Shown: positions 15,172 to 24,556, numbered from the stretch's first letter. The stretch: 39,349 nt of DNA from Lachnospiraceae bacterium (GCA_017552715.1 JAFZOW010000118.1:1-39349); one strand, 5' to 3'. Notes: generated by a model from the sequence alone, not told the origin. Program-made: numbers and translations.

Positions 15172-17565
15172 ATGTTCAGTGTGATCAAGAGAGACGGGGA
15201 AAGGACAGATTTCATCTTAAGCAAGATCAGTGATGCGATCCGCAAGGCCTTTGATGCCATGGAGATGCAGTACAATAACGACATCATCGACATGCTCAGC
15301 CTTCGGGTGACCGCGGATTTCCAGCCTAAGGTAAAGAACGGCGAGATCCACGTGGAAGAGATCCAGGACAGCGTAGAGAAGGTCCTGGAGACGGCGGGCT
15401 ACACCGAGGTGGCCAAGGCCTACATCCTTTACCGCAAACAGCGGGAAAAGATGCGTACCATGAAGAGCACCATCCTGGATTACAAGGATGTGGTGAACAG
15501 CTATGTGAAAGTGGAAGACTGGCGTGTGAAAGAGAATTCCACGGTGACCTACTCCGTAGGCGGTCTGATCCTCTCCAACTCCGGTGCCGTTACGGCCAAC
15601 TACTGGCTCTCTGAGATCTACGATAACGAGATCGCCGAAGCACACCGCAACGCAGATATCCATATTCATGATCTGGCCATGCTCACGGGCTACTGTGCAG
15701 GCTGGTCCTTAAAGCAGCTGATCCAGGAAGGCCTGGGCGGCATCACCGGCAAGATCACTTCCGCCCCTGCGGCACATCTTTCCGTTCTCTGCAACCAGAT
15801 GGTCAATTTCCTGGGCATCATGCAGAACGAATGGGCCGGCGCGCAGGCATTTTCCTCTTTCGATACCTATCTTGCACCTTTCGTAAAGGTGGATAATTTA
15901 AGCTATCCCGAAGTGAAGAAGTGCATCGAGACTTTCATCTACGGTGTGAACACTCCTTCCCGCTGGGGCACTCAGGCACCCTTCTCCAATATCACCCTGG
16001 ACTGGACCGTTCCCAATGATCTGGCGGAGCTTCCGGCCATCGTGGGCGGCAAGGAGATGGATTTCTGCTATAAGGATTGCAAGGCAGAGATGGACATGGT
16101 GAACAAGGCCTTCATCGAAGTGATGATCGAAGGGGATGCCAACGGCCGCGGCTTCCAGTATCCCATTCCCACCTACTCCATCACCAACGATTTTGACTGG
16201 TCCGATACCGAGAACAACCGCCTGCTCTTCGAGATGACGAGCAAGTACGGTACTCCGTATTTCTCCAACTATATCAATTCCGACATGGAGCCCAGCGACG
16301 TACGCAGCATGTGCTGCCGTCTGCGCCTGGATCTCCGTGAGCTCCGTAAAAAGACCGGCGGCTTCTTCGGTTCCGGTGAGAGCACCGGCAGCGTGGGGGT
16401 TGTTACTATTAATATGCCCCGTATCGCATATCTTTCCGCCAATGAGGACGAGTTCTTCAAGCGCCTGAACCGTATGATGGATATCGCGGCCCGCAGCCTT
16501 AAGGTGAAGCGCGGCGTGATCACGAAGCTGATGGAGGAAGGCCTTTATCCTTACACCAAGCGTTATCTGGGCAGCTTCGATAATCACTTCTCCACCATCG
16601 GTCTGGTGGGTATGAACGAAGTGGGCCTGAATGCCAACTGGCTGCGTGAGGATATGACTTCCCCGAAGACCCAGGCCTTTACCAAGAAGGTTCTGAACCA
16701 TATGCGTGAGCGTCTCTCCGATTACCAGGAGCAGTACGGCGATCTTTACAATCTGGAAGCCACTCCGGCTGAGAGTACCTCCTACCGTCTGGCCAAGCAT
16801 GACAAGGCAAAATGGCCCGGGATCCGTACCGCAGGTCATGACGGGGATACGCCTTACTATACAAATTCCTCTCATCTGCCGGTGGATTATACCAGCGATA
16901 TCTTCGATGCACTGGATATCCAGGACGAGCTGCAGACCCTCTACACTTCCGGAACGGTCTTCCACGCCTTCCTGGGCGAGAAGCTTCCGGACTGGAGAGC
17001 GGCGGCCAAGCTGGTACGTACCATCGCCGAGAATTACAAGCTTCCGTATTACACCCTGTCCCCGACCTATTCCATCTGCCGGGAGCACGGTTACATCGCC
17101 GGCGAGGTCAAGAGCTGCCCGCACTGCGGAAAGAAGACGGAAGTCTACTCCAGGATCACCGGTTACTATCGTCCCGTACAGAACTGGAACGACGGAAAGC
17201 TTCAGGAATACGAGAACCGCGTGGAATACGATATCGAGAAATCCTGCCTGAAACGGCCTACCACAGCCATCATGACCATGAGCGGTCTTGGGGACGGAGA
17301 GGCAACGGTGGAATTCTCACAGCCGGAGGAAGTGATCTACCTCTTTACTACCAAGAAATGTCCCAACTGCAGACAGGCGAAGGAGCTGCTTAACGGTATT
17401 CCCTACATCCTGATGGATGCGGAGGAGAATCCGGAACTGGCATATAAATACAAGATAAGACAGGCACCGACTCTGGTGATCGTGACCAGGGATCAGGTAT
17501 TGAAATTCGCCAATCTATCCAACATCAAAAAATATGTTGAGGAAACGGCGTTAGTTGGAGCGTAA
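15172..17565 (+). CDS. nrdD: Anaerobic (class III) ribonucleoside-triphosphate reductase with C-terminal redoxin domain
   Basis: NrdD reduces ribonucleoside triphosphates to deoxyribonucleotides in the cytosol using a glycyl radical. An ATP-cone lies at residues 1-90 ('MFSVIKRDGERTDFILSKI'). The body carries C381-C382 in 'SMCCRLRLDLR' and a Gly-rich 'GSGESTGSVGVVTINMP'. The zinc-site region has C649-P-H-C652, followed by the glycyl radical loop 'SRITGYYRPVQNW' with Gly 664. After the usual end of the family there is a redoxin-like domain (about 722-797) with C730-P-N-C733 and the cis-Pro-type segment 'RQAPTLVIV'. The built-in redoxin suggests thiol rather than formate as reductant, as described for NrdD subtypes that use redoxins. 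The activase gene nrdG is not adjacent. Expression is probably controlled by NrdR. Confidence 0.95.
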   Translation: MFSVIKRDGERTDFILSKISDAIRKAFDAMEMQYNNDIIDMLSLRVTADFQPKVKNGEIHVEEIQDSVEKVLETAGYTEVAKAYILYRKQREKMRTMKSTILDYKDVVNSYVKVEDWRVKENSTVTYSVGGLILSNSGAVTANYWLSEIYDNEIAEAHRNADIHIHDLAMLTGYCAGWSLKQLIQEGLGGITGKITSAPAAHLSVLCNQMVNFLGIMQNEWAGAQAFSSFDTYLAPFVKVDNLSYPEVKKCIETFIYGVNTPSRWGTQAPFSNITLDWTVPNDLAELPAIVGGKEMDFCYKDCKAEMDMVNKAFIEVMIEGDANGRGFQYPIPTYSITNDFDWSDTENNRLLFEMTSKYGTPYFSNYINSDMEPSDVRSMCCRLRLDLRELRKKTGGFFGSGESTGSVGVVTINMPRIAYLSANEDEFFKRLNRMMDIAARSLKVKRGVITKLMEEGLYPYTKRYLGSFDNHFSTIGLVGMNEVGLNANWLREDMTSPKTQAFTKKVLNHMRERLSDYQEQYGDLYNLEATPAESTSYRLAKHDKAKWPGIRTAGHDGDTPYYTNSSHLPVDYTSDIFDALDIQDELQTLYTSGTVFHAFLGEKLPDWRAAAKLVRTIAENYKLPYYTLSPTYSICREHGYIAGEVKSCPHCGKKTEVYSRITGYYRPVQNWNDGKLQEYENRVEYDIEKSCLKRPTTAIMTMSGLGDGEATVEFSQPEEVIYLFTTKKCPNCRQAKELLNGIPYILMDAEENPELAYKYKIRQAPTLVIVTRDQVLKFANLSNIKKYVEETALVGA

Positions 17566-17569
17566 GGCA

Positions 17570-17596
17570 GGGGCCCGATAAGGGCCCCTTTTCTTT
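17570..17596 (+). terminator. Rho-independent terminator after nrdD
   Basis: GGGGCCC-GATAA-GGGCCCC (17570-17588), a perfect 7-bp GC stem, is followed by TTTTCTTT. It starts five bases after the nrdD stop and separates nrdD from pyrF. Confidence 0.9.
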
Positions 17597-17636
17597 AGGC
17601 ATAAATATTATGTAAATCAGAAAGAAAGGAGCAGCT

Positions 17637-18560
17637 ATGATCGACAGACTGATCGAAGGGATAAAAAAGACCGGGGCCCCCATCGTGGTGGGACTGGATC
17701 CTACCCTGAAGCTCATTCCGGAGCAGATCACGAAAAAGTATTTTGAAGAAATGGGGGAGACACCGGAGGCGGTGGCGGAAGCCATTACGGAGTATAACCG
17801 GGGACTCATCGATGCGGTATATGAGCTGGTGCCGGCAGTAAAACCCCAGATCGCCATGTATGAAGCCTTTGGCATCCCGGGGCTGGTGGCTTTCCAAAAG
17901 ACCGTGGACTATGCCCATGAAAAAGGCCTGCTGGTCATCGGCGACATCAAGCGCGGGGACATCGGTTCCACTTCGGAAGCCTATGCCAGAGCCCATCTGG
18001 GAAAGATCAAAGTGGGGAGTAAGGAGTTCCCGGGTTTCTCGGAGGATTTTGCCACGGTGAACCCCTATCTGGGGACCGACGGGGTAAAGCCCTTCACGGA
18101 TGTGTGCCGGGAGGAAGGCAAGGGGATCTTTGTGCTGGTCAAGACCTCAAATCCCTCCAGCGGGGAATTCCAGGACAGGGAGATTGACGGAACGCCTCTT
18201 TCAAAGCTGGTGGCGGAGAAAGTGGTGGAATGGGGCAGCGAGCTCATCGGAAAGAACGGCTACAGCGCCGTAGGTGCCGTGGTGGGCGCCACTTACCCCG
18301 AGCAGGGCAGGCTCCTGCGCAGTGTGATGCCGAAGAGCTTTATCCTTGTACCCGGTTACGGAGCCCAGGGCGGAAAGGGCAAGGATCTGGCTTACTTCTT
18401 TAATAAGGACGGTCTGGGAGCCATCGTTAATTCCTCCAGAGGGATCATCGGGGCATACCAGCAGGAAAAATACGCAGAGTACGGCGCGGAGGGCTATGCG
18501 GATGCGGCCCGGGCTGCTGTTCTGGATATGAAGGAAGATATAGCGCAGGCACTTGCCTGA
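17637..18560 (+). CDS. pyrF: Orotidine 5'-phosphate decarboxylase (type 2)
   Basis: It converts OMP to UMP, the last step of UMP synthesis. The catalytic motif DIKRGDIGST is at residues 103-112, with the Asp/Lys/Asp network D103, K105 and D108. The N-terminus 'IVVGLDPTLKLIP' and the length of 307 aa fit the longer type-2 subfamily rather than the short Bacillus/E. coli type. The ribosome site AAAGGAGCAGCT precedes the ATG. The terminator after nrdD means pyrF needs its own promoter in the 40 bases upstream, which I cannot define. uraA follows after 18 bases, giving a pyrF-uraA-upp unit that combines synthesis, uptake and salvage of pyrimidines. Confidence 0.95.
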   Translation: MIDRLIEGIKKTGAPIVVGLDPTLKLIPEQITKKYFEEMGETPEAVAEAITEYNRGLIDAVYELVPAVKPQIAMYEAFGIPGLVAFQKTVDYAHEKGLLVIGDIKRGDIGSTSEAYARAHLGKIKVGSKEFPGFSEDFATVNPYLGTDGVKPFTDVCREEGKGIFVLVKTSNPSSGEFQDREIDGTPLSKLVAEKVVEWGSELIGKNGYSAVGAVVGATYPEQGRLLRSVMPKSFILVPGYGAQGGKGKDLAYFFNKDGLGAIVNSSRGIIGAYQQEKYAEYGAEGYADAARAAVLDMKEDIAQALA

Positions 18561-18578
18561 GCAGAAGAGGAGGAGATC

Positions 18579-19985
18579 ATGGGAAAAAGTAAAAAAGAAA
18601 CGGAACAGAAAAAAGAGCAGGCCATCTATGATGCCAAAAGCCTGGGGCTGCCCAGGCAGCTGATCCTGGGTCTGCAGCACATGTTTGCCATGTTCGGCGC
18701 CACCATTCTGGTGCCTATCCTGGTGAACAGCTATTTCCACGGGGAGGGCCTGTCCGTGCAGGTCACGCTCTTCTTTGCGGGTATAGGTACACTGTTCTTC
18801 CATCTGTGCACAAAGCTGAAGGTCCCGGCCTTTCTGGGTTCTTCCTTCGCCTTTCTGGGCGGCTTTGCCACGGTGGCGGAACTGAATGTGGGTAAATTCG
18901 CGGATATGAGCTACGGGGAAAAGCTTCCCTACGCCTGCGGCGGTATCGTGGTGGCAGGCCTGCTCTATCTGGTGCTGGCGGGGATCATCCGCCTGGTGGG
19001 AGTGAAGCGGGTCATGCGCTTCCTGCCCCCTGTGGTAACGGGACCCATCATCATCTGTATCGGCTTAAGCCTTGCACCTTCGGCGGTAAGCAATGCTTCG
19101 GCCTGCTGGCCCCTGGCCCTCATCGCCCTGGTGGTGGTGGTGTGCTTCAACATCTGGGGCAAAGGGATGTTCCGCATCATCCCCATCCTTATGGGTGTGG
19201 TGATCAGCTACGTGGCTGCGCTGATCTTCAACGCCTGCGGCATGACCAATGCCGACGGCAGCGCGATCCTGAACTTCCAGCCCATCAGCGATGCGGCCTG
19301 GGTAGGCCTGCCGCCTTTCCTTATCGCTAAATTCGACATCACCGCCATCCTGGTGATGGCTCCCATTGCCCTGGCTACCATGATGGAGCATATCGGTGAT
19401 ATCTCCGCCATCTCCGCTACTACCGGCCGGAACTTCATCGAGGATCCCGGCCTGCACCGCACGCTCCTGGGCGACGGCCTGGCAACCTCCATCGCGGCCC
19501 TCTTCGGCGGCCCGGCCAACACCACCTACGGTGAGAATACCGGTGTGCTGGAGCTCTCCCATGTATACGATCCCTCCGTGGTACGTCTTGCGGCCATCTA
19601 CGCGGTGGTCCTGGGCTTCATCCCCAAGATGGCACAGGTCTTCGGTACCATGCCCACCGCCATCATCGGCGGCATCAGCTTCGTGCTTTACGGAATGATC
19701 AGCGCCATCGGCGTGCGCAACGTGGTGGAGAACAAGGTGGACTTCACCAAGTCCCGGAACCTGATCATCGCAGCCGTGATCCTGGTATGCGGCCTGGGCT
19801 TCTCCGACGGCCTGACCTTCACCATCGGGAGCACTTCCGTTACCCTTACAGCCCTGGCCATCGCAGCCATCGCCGGGATCCTGCTCAATGCGATCCTTCC
19901 GGGAAATGATTATCACTTCGGCGAGAATCCCAGAGGGGATATCAACCGCGGTGTGAGCTTCAACGAGATGACAAAGGAGGACTGA
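18579..19985 (+). CDS. uraA: Uracil permease, NCS2 family
   Basis: A polytopic inner-membrane nucleobase:proton symporter of 468 aa with a strongly hydrophobic helix pattern after a charged N-terminal tail. Diagnostic segments are '[19 protein letters not shown]', '[19 protein letters not shown]' and '[19 protein letters not shown]', the last matching the UraA/PyrP substrate-site region. '[19 protein letters not shown]' carries the conserved Glu of this family. It is flanked by pyrF and upp, which makes uracil the likely substrate rather than xanthine. The ATG at 18579 follows GAGGAGGAGATC. It lies 18 bases after pyrF and 4 bases before upp. Confidence 0.93.
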   Translation: MGKSKKETEQKKEQAIYDAKSLGLPRQLILGLQHMFAMFGATILVPILVNSYFHGEGLSVQVTLFFAGIGTLFFHLCTKLKVPAFLGSSFAFLGGFATVAELNVGKFADMSYGEKLPYACGGIVVAGLLYLVLAGIIRLVGVKRVMRFLPPVVTGPIIICIGLSLAPSAVSNASACWPLALIALVVVVCFNIWGKGMFRIIPILMGVVISYVAALIFNACGMTNADGSAILNFQPISDAAWVGLPPFLIAKFDITAILVMAPIALATMMEHIGDISAISATTGRNFIEDPGLHRTLLGDGLATSIAALFGGPANTTYGENTGVLELSHVYDPSVVRLAAIYAVVLGFIPKMAQVFGTMPTAIIGGISFVLYGMISAIGVRNVVENKVDFTKSRNLIIAAVILVCGLGFSDGLTFTIGSTSVTLTALAIAAIAGILLNAILPGNDYHFGENPRGDINRGVSFNEMTKED

Positions 19986-19989
19986 GGCT

Positions 19990-20634
19990 ATGGATTTTTC
20001 AAAAGAGCAGAACATCTTCATTCTGGATCATCCCCTGATCCAGCACAAGATCACCCGCCTGCGGGATAAGAATACCGGTACGGCGGAATTCCGTCAGGTG
20101 GCGGGAGAGATCGCCATGCTCATGGGTTACGAGGCCCTGCGGGATCTGGAAACGGAGCTCATCGAGGTGGAGACTCCCATCGAAAAGACCATGGCTCCCG
20201 TGATCGCGGGCCGTAAGCAGGCGGTGGTGCCGATCCTGCGAGCAGGCCTGGGGATGACCGAAGGGATCTTAAGCCTGCTTCCCACAGCCAAGGTGGGGCA
20301 TATCGGAATGTACCGGGATGAGGAGACCCATCTGCCTCATTCCTATTACTGCAAACTGCCCAACCCCATCAATGAGCGTATCATCATCGTGACGGATCCC
20401 ATGCTGGCCACCGGCGGCTCGGCGGTGGATGCGGTGAACTTCATCAAGGAAAAGGGAGGAAAGATGATCAAGTTCATGTGTATCATCGCGGCTCCCGAAG
20501 GACTGGAGAAGCTTCATACGGTGCATCCGGATGTACAGATCTATGTGGGGCATCTGGACAGGGAACTGAATGCCAATGCATATATCTGTCCCGGTCTGGG
20601 AGATGCCGGCGACCGTATATTCGGAACGAAGTAA
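19990..20634 (+). CDS. upp: Uracil phosphoribosyltransferase
   Basis: It makes UMP from uracil and PRPP in the cytosol. The PRPP-binding motif [15 protein letters not shown] is at residues 131-145. The C-terminal uracil-binding segment '[17 protein letters not shown]' and the 214-aa length are typical of the family. It begins four bases after the uraA stop with an AGGAGG ribosome site inside the uraA end, so uptake and phosphoribosylation are coupled. A strong terminator closes the unit nine bases downstream. Confidence 0.96.
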   Translation: MDFSKEQNIFILDHPLIQHKITRLRDKNTGTAEFRQVAGEIAMLMGYEALRDLETELIEVETPIEKTMAPVIAGRKQAVVPILRAGLGMTEGILSLLPTAKVGHIGMYRDEETHLPHSYYCKLPNPINERIIIVTDPMLATGGSAVDAVNFIKEKGGKMIKFMCIIAAPEGLEKLHTVHPDVQIYVGHLDRELNANAYICPGLGDAGDRIFGTK

Positions 20635-20643
20635 GATTTCAGG

Positions 20644-20671
20644 GCCCGGAGCGAAAGCTCCGGGCTTATTT
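20644..20671 (+). terminator. Rho-independent terminator after upp
   Basis: GCCCGGAGC-GAAA-GCTCCGGGC (20644-20665) is a 9-bp stem capped by a GNRA tetraloop and followed by TTATTT. It ends the pyrF-uraA-upp unit. Confidence 0.9.
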
Positions 20672-20678
20672 ACGGCGC

Positions 20679-20707
20679 TTGAAATATCCGGCCGCTTATG
20701 GTAAACT
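20679..20707 (+). promoter_or_regulatory. Promoter of the pyrE-led operon
   Basis: TTGAAA (20679-20684), 17 bases, then TAAACT (20702-20707) with TGG just upstream. The start would be near 20714, giving a leader of about 37 bases. No PyrR-type attenuator and no room for one were seen. Confidence 0.6.
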
Positions 20708-20750
20708 GGTTCTGGTCTGCGGGCGGGACCCGGGACCCAAAGGAGAGTTT

Positions 20751-21425
20751 ATGGAAAGCTACAAACAGGAGTTTATAGAGTTCATGGTAGGGGCCGGGGT
20801 GCTGACCTTCGGTGACTTCACCTTAAAGAGCGGCCGTAAGTCCCCTTTCTTTATGAATGCAGGGAAATATGTGACGGGTACGCAGCTCAGAAAGCTGGGC
20901 GAGTATTATGCCCGGGCCATAGAGCAGAACTTTGGGCTGGATTTTGACGTACTCTTCGGGCCTGCCTACAAGGGTATCCCCTTAAGCGTGGCTACGGCCA
21001 TGGCGATCTCGGAGCTGTACGGGAAGGATGTGCGCTACTGTTCCAACCGTAAAGAGATCAAGGACCACGGTGATACCGGGATACTGCTGGGTAGCAGCTT
21101 AAAGGACGGCGACAGGGTGGTCATGATCGAGGATGTGACCACTTCGGGAAAATCCATCGCCGAGACCTATCCGATCCTAAAGGCTGCGGCGGATGTTGAC
21201 ATACGAGGGCTGGTGGTCTCCTTAAACCGTATGGAAAAGGGAAAGGGCGAAAAGAGTGCCTTGAGCGAGATCAGTGAGGAATACGGCTTCCCCACCACAG
21301 CCATCGTTACCATGGCAGAGGTGACGGAATATCTGTACGGCCGCGAGATCGGCGGTACGGTGGTCATCGATGACGAAAGAAAGAAAGCCATTGACGCGTA
21401 TTATCAGGAATACGGAGTCAGATAA
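20751..21425 (+). CDS. pyrE: Orotate phosphoribosyltransferase
   Basis: It converts orotate and PRPP to OMP. The PRPP motif MIEDVTTSGKS is at residues 125-135, and 'FGPAYKGIPLSVATAMAI' and 'RKEIKDHGDTG' are the family's other conserved loops. The protein is 224 aa, the usual length. The ATG at 20751 follows AAAGGAGAGTTT; the longer frame back to 20478 runs through upp and its terminator and is rejected. It heads a run of co-directional genes reaching purD with gaps of at most 101 bases. Confidence 0.96.
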   Translation: MESYKQEFIEFMVGAGVLTFGDFTLKSGRKSPFFMNAGKYVTGTQLRKLGEYYARAIEQNFGLDFDVLFGPAYKGIPLSVATAMAISELYGKDVRYCSNRKEIKDHGDTGILLGSSLKDGDRVVMIEDVTTSGKSIAETYPILKAAADVDIRGLVVSLNRMEKGKGEKSALSEISEEYGFPTTAIVTMAEVTEYLYGREIGGTVVIDDERKKAIDAYYQEYGVR

Positions 21426-21435
21426 AGGAGGCAGT

Positions 21436-21588
21436 ATGGAAGAGAGAACCTATACGATCATGAGCCGCACGGGCGGCTGGAACATCGCCATCGGTATCGC
21501 TACCATGGTGATCGGGATCACGGCCGGTGTGCTGCTGATCATCAGCGGAGCAAAGCTCCTGATCGGCAGAAGAAAAATAATGTTCTGA
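21436..21588 (+). CDS. Small single-span membrane protein (50 aa)
   Basis: The ATG at 21436 is preceded by a strong AAAGGAGGCAGT site ten bases after the pyrE stop. The sequence starts MEERTYTIMSRTGGWNIAIG and has one hydrophobic span of about 24 residues ending in a basic RRK. The next gene begins at the base after its stop. I do not recognise a function. The good ribosome site and tight packing argue that it is real. Confidence 0.7.
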   Translation: MEERTYTIMSRTGGWNIAIGIATMVIGITAGVLLIISGAKLLIGRRKIMF

Positions 21589-21915
21589 ATGTCTTTCTTA
21601 AGTAAGTATAAATTTACAAACAAGCGGCATCCGCTGAAAGCCATACTTTCGGTGAATCTGGCCCTGATCGGGATCGTGGCGTTGTTTTTATCGATCTATC
21701 TCAGCTACCGGAGCGGAGGCGAAGGGAATGCGCGTTACGCTGCTGCACTTTCCCTGAGCTTTCTGATGTCACTGGCGGGGCTGGTACTGGCACTGATCTC
21801 GCGTACGGAACCGGACCGCTATTACCTTTTCCCCAATCTGGGGATCATACTGAATACGCTTGTGATTCTGGCCTGCGGCTGGATCTTTGCTCTGGGCCTG
21901 GGGTGGATAGGATGA
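21589..21915 (+). CDS. Small membrane protein (108 aa), DUF6142-like
   Basis: It begins 'MSFLSKYKFTNKRHPLKAIL' and has three predicted membrane spans separated by short loops ('SYRSGGEGNARYA', 'SRTEPDRYYLFP'). From memory this resembles a small Lachnospiraceae membrane family (DUF6142); that assignment is not certain. Its ATG abuts the preceding stop and its own stop overlaps the next start as ATGA, so three or more genes here are translationally linked. The function is unknown. Confidence 0.75.
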   Translation: MSFLSKYKFTNKRHPLKAILSVNLALIGIVALFLSIYLSYRSGGEGNARYAAALSLSFLMSLAGLVLALISRTEPDRYYLFPNLGIILNTLVILACGWIFALGLGWIG

Positions 21916-23939
21916 AAGAACGTATGGAACTGGCGCTTTCGCGCCTGGCGGAGATAAAAACAGAGAAGGAACTGCCGGGGGACTGGCAGGATTTTTTTGT
22001 GCGTGGAGCACGATTCCTGCTTTTCTTAAATGAGATACTGGAAAGCAGCGGGGAGCCGGATCCCGAATGGAACGGACGGCTCTACGAGGATATACTGCCC
22101 GATAACTACGGGAAGAGCTGGTGCAATCCCGATGCGGCCTGTGAAAGGCTGGGGGCTGAATACGGGCCTCTCTTTGCCTGCGTGGCAGCGGAGCTCAGAA
22201 GTGCCATCCGGGCCGTTTACGAAAAAGAAACGGAAGAGCTGCTCATACGTATGGAGCTTTTGCTGCAGTTCTACCATATGACGGAAAGGGGCTTTGCCGA
22301 GGAAGGGGCGGCACCGGAATATGCCGCATACCGCAGTGTGTTCTATGATTTTGTCAGCGATTATTTCGAGACGGAGTATGCGCTGCGCTGTTCCCAGCTG
22401 GTGGATCCGGAAAGGGATTTTGCGGCACGCATCATAAGGGAAGCGGATCTTTCCGATCCTTCCTATCTGTACCGTTTCGGAGAATACATCACGGATAACG
22501 AGCTGAAGCTGGCGGAATATATCGCTTCGCTTCCGCAGGAGCGTATCGATCAGATGGCCGATACCTATACGGAAGGCTATCGCATGGGCTTTGTAAATAC
22601 CGGTAAGGATCTGGGAAAGAAGCTCAGTGTGAACATCCGTTATCCTCTGGGCTTTGAACGCATCATACGTAAGGCCATGGACAATTTCGAAAAGATGGGT
22701 TTAAAGAATGTGATATGCAGTTCTACCGGCTCGATCTTTACCGGACGCAGTGTGTTAAAGAACGGCTTTTTCGGCGCCAATCCCAATCCCCAGTTCGATT
22801 ATGACCATCGGGAGGATCTGGCCCTCATCCTGGACGGGCAGCTGGTGAGCCGCAGACTGGAATGCATCGAGCAGGGCTTTAAGAATGTGGAAGCACTGGC
22901 CAAAGGGCATGCGGGCCCTGCAGTGGTGGAAGAATTCGGGCGTGCCCCCTTTGTGCCGGAAGATAAAAAGACGGCACCCCGTTATGATGAAAAGCAGCGG
23001 GCACTGGATGTGCGCTTCCGCAGTGAAAATGTACGTATCACCTACCATTACATCCCCGGCGAAGAGAGGAGCTTCACCATCATCGCCTTTCCGGTGCCGG
23101 CTATCGGGGAACGCTTTCCCGAGATCTTTGATGCGGTGGTACGCATCAATACGCTGGATTATAACAGCTATCAGCGCATGCAGGGCTGCATGATCGACGC
23201 ACTGAACGACTGCAGCTTCATGCATATCAGGGGCTGCGGGAAGAACCGCACGGAGCTTACGGTGGCTCTGCAGCAGCCGGAGGATAAGTCAAAGCAGGCT
23301 ATTTTCGAAAACTGCGTGGCGGATGTGAACATCCCCGTGGGAGAGATCTTCACCACGCCGCAGCTTAAAGGGACCAACGGACTCTTACATGTGAGCCGGG
23401 TGTTCCTGAATAATCTGGAGTATAAGGATCTTTCCCTGCGCTTTACGGACGGAATGGTGACGGAGTATGACTGCGCTAATTTCGACGATACGGAAAAGAA
23501 CAGGCATTATGTAGAGGATAACGTGCTCTTCCATCATAAGAGCCTGCCCATGGGAGAGGCAGCCATCGGTACCAACACTTTGGCCTATGTGATGGCCGGA
23601 AAGTTCGGTATAGCATCCCTGCTGCCCATACTCATTGCGGAAAAGACGGGACCTCATTTTGCCGTGGGAGATACCTGCTATTCCCATGCGGAGGATGTGC
23701 CGCAGTACAATCCCGACGGGAAGGAGATTTTTGCAAGGGATAACGAATGCTCCATCCGCAGAAAGACGGATCCCGCGGCAGCGTATTTCGGCTGCCATAC
23801 GGATGTTACCATTCCCTATGATGAACTTGGGCTCATAGAAGGGATAAGAGCAGACGGCAGCAGTATACGTATCATAGAAAACGGACGTTTTGTGCTGCCG
23901 GGTACGGAAGAACTGAACAAGGCGTTTGACGAAGAATAG
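21912..23939 (+). CDS. M29-type aminopeptidase with long N-terminal extension (675 aa)
   Basis: The ATG at 21912 overlaps the previous stop (ATGA). A GTG nine bases earlier is possible but less likely. Residues of about 240-675 resemble the M29/AmpS metallo-aminopeptidase family, which removes N-terminal residues from peptides using two metal ions. The metal-ligand region 'NIPVGEIFTTPQLKG' is near residue 472 and 'PHFAVGDTCYSHAED' near 582. The family is usually about 410 aa. Here roughly the first 240 residues are an added, largely helical and acidic region ('LLIRMELLLQFYHMTERGF') that I do not recognise. It sits between pyrE and purE, and a direct role in nucleotide synthesis is not evident. 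Confidence in the M29 assignment is good; activity depends on conserved ligands I cannot verify by alignment. Confidence 0.78.
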   Translation: MKERMELALSRLAEIKTEKELPGDWQDFFVRGARFLLFLNEILESSGEPDPEWNGRLYEDILPDNYGKSWCNPDAACERLGAEYGPLFACVAAELRSAIRAVYEKETEELLIRMELLLQFYHMTERGFAEEGAAPEYAAYRSVFYDFVSDYFETEYALRCSQLVDPERDFAARIIREADLSDPSYLYRFGEYITDNELKLAEYIASLPQERIDQMADTYTEGYRMGFVNTGKDLGKKLSVNIRYPLGFERIIRKAMDNFEKMGLKNVICSSTGSIFTGRSVLKNGFFGANPNPQFDYDHREDLALILDGQLVSRRLECIEQGFKNVEALAKGHAGPAVVEEFGRAPFVPEDKKTAPRYDEKQRALDVRFRSENVRITYHYIPGEERSFTIIAFPVPAIGERFPEIFDAVVRINTLDYNSYQRMQGCMIDALNDCSFMHIRGCGKNRTELTVALQQPEDKSKQAIFENCVADVNIPVGEIFTTPQLKGTNGLLHVSRVFLNNLEYKDLSLRFTDGMVTEYDCANFDDTEKNRHYVEDNVLFHHKSLPMGEAAIGTNTLAYVMAGKFGIASLLPILIAEKTGPHFAVGDTCYSHAEDVPQYNPDGKEIFARDNECSIRRKTDPAAAYFGCHTDVTIPYDELGLIEGIRADGSSIRIIENGRFVLPGTEELNKAFDEE

Positions 23940-23954
23940 ACGGAGGATGAAAAG

Positions 23955-24455
23955 ATGCCACAGGTAAGTATCGTAATGGGCAGTGATTCGGATATGCCCG
24001 TGATGAAGAAAGCAGCAGAGGTGCTGGAGAAGCTGGGTGTCAGCTTTGAGATGCGCATCATCTCGGCACACCGCGAGCCGGAGGAATTCTTCGACTATGC
24101 AAAGAGTGCGGAGGACAGAGGGATCAAGGTCGTGATCGCCGGTGCGGGCATGGCGGCCCATCTGCCGGGGATGTGTGCGGCGATCTTTCCCCTGCCGGTG
24201 ATCGGCATTCCCATGCATACCACTTCTCTGGGGGGCAGGGATTCCCTGTATTCCATCGTACAGATGCCTTCCGGGATACCGGTGGCTACGGTGGCCATCG
24301 GAGGCGGTGCCAATGCGGGACTGCTGGCGGCAAAGATCCTGGCGGTGAGTGACGGGGAGCTGCTTAAGAAGCTGAAGGCTTACAGTACGGAAATGAAGGA
24401 AGCAGTAATTGCAAAGGATGCGAAGCTTACGGAAACAGGCTACGCGGCATATTAG
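23955..24455 (+). CDS. purE: N5-carboxyaminoimidazole ribonucleotide mutase
   Basis: It rearranges N5-CAIR to CAIR in purine synthesis. The class I hallmarks GSDSDMP (residues 9-15) and SAHREP (37-42) are intact, as are '[12 protein letters not shown]' and the Gly-rich 'AIGGGANAG'. The length of 166 aa is typical. Class I enzymes normally need PurK, which is not in the window. GGAGGATGAAAAG precedes the ATG. No guanine riboswitch lies upstream; transcription probably comes from the pyrE promoter. Confidence 0.96.
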   Translation: MPQVSIVMGSDSDMPVMKKAAEVLEKLGVSFEMRIISAHREPEEFFDYAKSAEDRGIKVVIAGAGMAAHLPGMCAAIFPLPVIGIPMHTTSLGGRDSLYSIVQMPSGIPVATVAIGGGANAGLLAAKILAVSDGELLKKLKAYSTEMKEAVIAKDAKLTETGYAAY

Positions 24456-24464
24456 CAGAAAAGG

Positions 24465-24540
24465 AAGATTTGCCATGCGGCAAATCTTTGAAGCGCCTCA
24501 AAGCCGGCGCGGGCTCCCCCGTCGCACGGCTCCGGGGGCA
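24465..24540. repeat. Tandem hairpins between purE and purM
   Basis: A perfect 10-bp hairpin AAGATTTGCC-ATGC-GGCAAATCTT (24465-24488) is followed by GCGCC/GGCGC (about 24493-24510) and CCCCCG/CGGGGG (about 24516-24539). No T-run follows, so it is not a terminator. It could set the mRNA level of purM-purN-purD relative to purE, or be an intergenic repeat. It contains no gene: an open frame into purM lacks a ribosome site. Confidence 0.6.
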
Positions 24541-24556
24541 GAAAAGGAGAGACGAT

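Noticed and set aside
20478-20750. N-terminal extension of pyrE
   Set aside because: It would run through the end of upp and its terminator. The ATG at 20751 has a strong ribosome site and gives the family length.
24470-24556. N-terminal extension of purM
   Set aside because: The region is hairpin-rich, lacks a ribosome site and adds residues not found in PurM.
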